DNA from: Anaerotruncus sp. G3(2012)
GTDB lineage: Bacteria; Bacillota; Clostridia; Oscillospirales; Ruminococcaceae
DNA length: 64,000 nucleotides
NCBI RefSeq assembly: GCF_000403395.2
Contig: NZ_KE159659.1
Location: forward strand, 1 to 64,000
Reading direction: 5' to 3'
Shown here: in pieces, positions 61,208 to 64,000 of the stretch
Position numbering within the stretch: the stretch's first letter is position 1
Layout of the letters: each line of letters starts with the position of its first letter
Made by a program: the position numbers and the translations under genes
Notes under the pieces: generated by a model
Seen by the model: the letters and a program-made list of their open reading frames with translations, nothing else
Told to the model about the DNA's origin: nothing
Databases searched by the model: none

Positions 61208-62587
61208 ATGGCAGTTACAAAACAAAAAAGCATCTATGTTTGCCAGAACTGTGGCTACGAAACCGTAAAATGGTATGGCAGATGCCCAGACTGTGGAGAA
61301 TGGAATACTCTTTCAGAGGAGGTCCGGCAGCAGGTCTCAACATCAAAGCCAAAGTCTTCCGCAGCCGCTTCTTCCACCCGAAGCGCGACTGTTGCGAAGT
61401 TGAGTGAGATTTCATCAGATGACAGCCAGCGGTACCGGACCGGGGTAGGGGAGCTCGACCGTGTATTAGGTGGTGGAATTGTTGCTGGTTCGGTCACCCT
61501 GCTCTCGGGCGATCCTGGAATCGGAAAATCAACTCTTCTTTTACAAATTTGTCAATATCTATGCGGAACCCTCAAAATCCTTTATGTATCCGGGGAAGAA
61601 AGTGCAAGACAGCTCAAGCTCCGCGCCAACCGTTTGGGGGTGGACAGTGACAACCTGTATATCGCTGCAACCACCGATGTGGAAACGGTAATCGAGACAG
61701 TACGTCAGCTCTCGCCGGATCTTGTGATGGTCGATTCCATTCAAACAATGAGTCTTTCCGCACTTAATTCGTCACCGGGCAGCATTACCCAGATCCGGGA
61801 ATCCACCCAAATTTTAAGTGGGATTGCCAAAAACGCGGAAATCCCACTTTTTATCGTCGGGCATGTCAACAAGGACGGTGCCATTGCCGGGCCCAAAATG
61901 CTGGAACACATGGTTGACGCGGTACTTTACTTTGAGGGTGAACGTCACCAGAGCTATCGTATCCTGCGAGCAGTCAAAAACCGATATGGCTCCACCAATG
62001 AGATCGGTGTATTTGAAATGGCTCAGAACGGGCTGCAGGAGGTTGGAAATCCCTCTCTAATGATGCTTTCCGGCAGGCCCTCGGGCATTTCAGGCACCTG
62101 TGTTGCCTGTGTTATGGAGGGAAGCCGTCCGATTCTTGCAGAGGTACAGGCGCTTGTTTCCAAAAGCGGATTCGGCACTCCCCGTCGTATGGCAACAGGT
62201 TTTGATTCCAATCGTGCTGCGCTGCTGATTGCAGTGCTTGAGAAACGTGCTGGATATTTTTTTGGAAATCTTGATACTTATATCAATGTTGTGGGGGGGC
62301 TGCGGCTGGATGAGCCAGCCGCAGATCTGCCTGTCGCGATCGCATTGGTCTCCAACCTGCTCGATCGGAGTGTTGCGGATCATATCGCAGCATTTGGTGA
62401 AATTGGCTTGGCAGGGGAGGTTCGTTCGGTCAGCAATATCCAGCAGAGGGTCAGTGAATCCTATCGTCTGGGATTCACTGCCTGTATCGTTCCCCGGCAC
62501 AATCTGAAGGGGATCGACATCCGAGAGATGCCGGACATCCGCCTGATCGGAGTACAGAATATCTCTGAGGCGATCAAATGCATCTGA
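61208..62587 (+). CDS. radA: DNA repair protein RadA
   Basis: 459 residues: C4 zinc finger CQNCGYETVKWYGRCPDCG (Cys12, 15, 26, 29), RecA-like ATPase with GDPGIGKST, the RadA KNRYGSTNEIG motif, and a Lon-like C-terminal domain (GLRLDEPAADLPVAIALVSN). It drives branch migration in recombination. The ATG follows GAGGAG. Confidence 0.96.
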   Translation: MAVTKQKSIYVCQNCGYETVKWYGRCPDCGEWNTLSEEVRQQVSTSKPKSSAAASSTRSATVAKLSEISSDDSQRYRTGVGELDRVLGGGIVAGSVTLLSGDPGIGKSTLLLQICQYLCGTLKILYVSGEESARQLKLRANRLGVDSDNLYIAATTDVETVIETVRQLSPDLVMVDSIQTMSLSALNSSPGSITQIRESTQILSGIAKNAEIPLFIVGHVNKDGAIAGPKMLEHMVDAVLYFEGERHQSYRILRAVKNRYGSTNEIGVFEMAQNGLQEVGNPSLMMLSGRPSGISGTCVACVMEGSRPILAEVQALVSKSGFGTPRRMATGFDSNRAALLIAVLEKRAGYFFGNLDTYINVVGGLRLDEPAADLPVAIALVSNLLDRSVADHIAAFGEIGLAGEVRSVSNIQQRVSESYRLGFTACIVPRHNLKGIDIREMPDIRLIGVQNISEAIKCI

Positions 62588-62605
62588 AATCTGTCGGCAT
62601 CACGA

Positions 62606-62785
62606 TTACCAGTCCTCCCGCAGGTCATCCGCATAGGGGTCTGTGGGGGTAAAGTAGCCGCAGCCATTCTCCTTGCAGCTCGTAATATAGGTGATTTCAT
62701 CCAGGGCACAGTATCCCTGCCTCTGATGATAACAGTCCTTGTCGCAGGGGATCAGATGAATTTTCCTCTCTTTGGAATTTTCCAT
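62606..62785 (-). CDS. Small cysteine-rich protein of unknown function
   Basis: 59 residues beginning MENSKERKIHLIPCDKDC, with Cys14, 18, 26, 37 and 42 plus His20 and the aromatic GCGYF and YITSC segments. The C-x3-C-x7-C-x10-C-x4-C spacing suggests a bound metal or cluster. AGGAG precedes the ATG at about 10 bases on the minus strand. Similar short proteins occur in many clostridia (from memory), often with unreliable names. It is convergent with radA. Confidence 0.75.
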   Translation of the reverse strand: MENSKERKIHLIPCDKDCYHQRQGYCALDEITYITSCKENGCGYFTPTDPYADDLREDW

Positions 62786-62901
62786 TGGTTTTACACTCCT
62801 AAATATTCAAACTGTTTTGTCGGGTGTACTCAAAAGTATATCCAAATCCATCCGATTCATGCTGTAGGAATTGGCGGTATTCGGATGGAAAATCCGTATA
62901 A

Positions 62902-62970
62902 AATCCCCATTCCCGCAAACACTATCCTCATTCATCCGGATAGTCATTTGAGGGAACGGGGGATTTTTTT
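62902..62970 (+). terminator. Long terminator-like hairpin abutting the HlyD-like start
   Basis: Outer arms AATCCCC (62902-62908) and GGGGATT (62959-62965), inner ACTATCC (62921-62927) and GGATAGT (62938-62944), then a T-run to 62970. The T-run runs straight into the TTG start at 62969. An open frame also crosses the hairpin from an ATG at 62885, so it could be a leader attenuator. Confidence 0.55.
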
Positions 62971-64000
62971 GCATTTTAAAAAATGTCTTGCATTTTTACT
63001 GGCTGTCGGTTCATTTGGAGGGGTTGCCGCTGCGCCAGCAGTCACATTACAACGTATTCCAACTGTCCAATGCTCTACGCCACAGCAGGTTTTATATGAA
63101 AAACACATCAACGCCAATGGGACGATTGAGGCGCAGACTGTGAAAGAGGTTTATCTGGAGACGCCGGTTCTGGCACAGGAGGTTTATGTCTCGGTAGGAG
63201 ATTTTGTACAGGAGGGACAGGTAATCGCAGTGATTGACACCCAACTTACCAAAAGCGTTCTGCAACAGAGTATACCGGCGTCTTCGGTTCTGGACAACCT
63301 GCCAACCCATGCATCTGATATGACCGATTTCGCCGGACTTTATTCTGCTTTTCAATCTTCTGGCCTGGAGCTTGATTCTTTAGAAGAAATTGTTGACGCA
63401 TACAGCACCTCCATTGGCTCGCAGGAACCGACGAATCCTTATCTCTACATCCCAGAGACAGTTGTTGCACCGATGTCTGGAATTGTTACCGAAGTAGGTA
63501 TCAAGAGCAATGTCCTTTCCAGAACAGCGAAACCTGTGGTCACGATCGCAGACACCAAAGATTTCATTGCCAAGGTAACGGTAGGGGAATCTTTTATCTC
63601 TGACATTCATGTAGGAGATTACGCCAAAATCAGCGGAACCGGTTTTTCGGAGGTTTATTCGGGTTATGTCAGCAAGATTTATCCGGTTGCGCGCAAACTC
63701 TCGAATGGTACTGCACAGGAGACCGTGGTTGACTTGGAACTCACAATCAATGAGCCTGGACAAAGCCTGAAAGCGGGTTTTTCTGCACGCGCAGAGATCA
63801 TAACCGATCATCAGCGGGAGATTCTCACCGTTCCATATGAGGCGATCCAACAGGATGAAGAAAATGTGGAATATGTATATTTGGCGAAAGGTTCTCAAGC
63901 GGTGAGGTGCAACATCCAGACTGGATTAGAACTGCTTGAAGGTGTGGAAATTGTTTCGGGATTGGGAGAGAGCGACCTTGTTATTATGGATGCACAAGCG
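62969..64000 (+). CDS. HlyD/RND-type membrane fusion protein, partial at window end
   Basis: 344 codons, open to the window edge. From the TTG, HFKKCLAFLLAVGSFGGVAA forms a signal/anchor. Then come the first barrel-sandwich half (VYVSVGDFVQEGQVIAVIDT), an unusually short hairpin region, the second half (VVAPMSGIVTEVGIKSNVLS) and the beta-barrel domain with GFSARAEII. Adaptors of this kind pair with MacB-type ABC or RND exporters, probably encoded beyond the window. GGGGGA precedes the TTG; an in-frame ATG at 62885 would add 28 residues. Confidence 0.85.
   Translation, partial: MHFKKCLAFLLAVGSFGGVAAAPAVTLQRIPTVQCSTPQQVLYEKHINANGTIEAQTVKEVYLETPVLAQEVYVSVGDFVQEGQVIAVIDTQLTKSVLQQSIPASSVLDNLPTHASDMTDFAGLYSAFQSSGLELDSLEEIVDAYSTSIGSQEPTNPYLYIPETVVAPMSGIVTEVGIKSNVLSRTAKPVVTIADTKDFIAKVTVGESFISDIHVGDYAKISGTGFSEVYSGYVSKIYPVARKLSNGTAQETVVDLELTINEPGQSLKAGFSARAEIITDHQREILTVPYEAIQQDEENVEYVYLAKGSQAVRCNIQTGLELLEGVEIVSGLGESDLVIMDAQA

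Noticed and set aside
1-64000. Insertion sequences, CRISPR arrays, toxin-antitoxin or restriction systems, rRNA genes
   Set aside because: No transposase, regularly spaced repeats, defence-type genes or rRNA stretches were recognised on either strand.

Overview
The window comes from the chromosome of a strictly anaerobic, Gram-positive, probably spore-forming member of the Clostridia. The gene content fits the Oscillospiraceae/Ruminococcaceae best (inference, no search was run). Supporting features are low-G+C Gram-positive style -35/-10 promoters and AGGAGG ribosome sites, many TTG/GTG starts, AddAB instead of RecBCD, SepF/DivIVA/YlmH division genes, CwlD, Hfq behind miaA, meso-diaminopimelate dehydrogenase, a ferredoxin-linked 2-oxoacid oxidoreductase, and rubredoxin plus an FprA flavodiiron protein.

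Layout. 0-3 kb: prophage-type genes (tyrosine recombinase, coiled-coil membrane protein, holin, M23 endolysin, XRE regulator) ending in a regulatory inverted repeat, a 36-bp perfect palindrome and a terminator, beside a tRNA-Ser(CGA) gene on the minus strand. 3.3-8.4 kb: ddh with a long hairpin-rich leader, a short pyruvate-kinase-like gene with a membrane protein, and on the minus strand prs, a small unknown gene and an amidase-domain gene. 8.5-24.5 kb: one tightly packed 18-gene anaerobic cobalamin operon, cbiD-L-F-G-H-J-ET-A, cobT-U-S, a second cobU-like gene, cobC, cbiB, cobD, cbiP, btuR, cbiC. It covers corrin ring synthesis, amidation, adenosylation and nucleotide-loop assembly. Cobaltochelatase (cbiK/cbiX), early tetrapyrrole steps and cobalt uptake are absent and must lie elsewhere.

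24.7-28 kb: a P-loop ATPase followed by a four-subunit VOR/KOR-type oxidoreductase. 28-28.5 kb: bacteriohemerythrin (minus). 28.6-41 kb: DNA repair block addB-addA, uvrB-GNAT-uvrA. 41-42.6 kb: rubredoxin and FprA (oxygen/NO reduction), followed by a broken GNAT acetyltransferase. 43-51 kb: miaB, a YlbF-family gene, mutS, mutL, miaA, hfq. 51-59.5 kb: a HlyD-like gene, yggS, sepF, ylmH, divIVA, ileS, lspA, an RluA-type pseudouridine synthase. 59.5-64 kb: a HAD phosphatase, cwlD, radA, a 59-residue cysteine-rich gene (minus), and a HlyD/membrane-fusion gene cut by the window end.

Most of the window is ordinary core genome. The most unusual signals are regulatory: a textbook intrinsic terminator inside the coding sequence of cobD, a terminator hairpin just behind the cobalamin operon promoter with no visible B12 riboswitch, a hairpin-rich ddh leader, and two long out-of-frame gene overlaps in the cobalamin operon. 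Other points of interest are a second, degenerate CobU, a pyruvate kinase reduced to its catalytic core, an uncharacterised ATPase tied to a 2-oxoacid oxidoreductase, and a GNAT pseudogene whose 3' end doubles as the fprA terminator. I did not find a clearly new multi-gene defence or mobile system.
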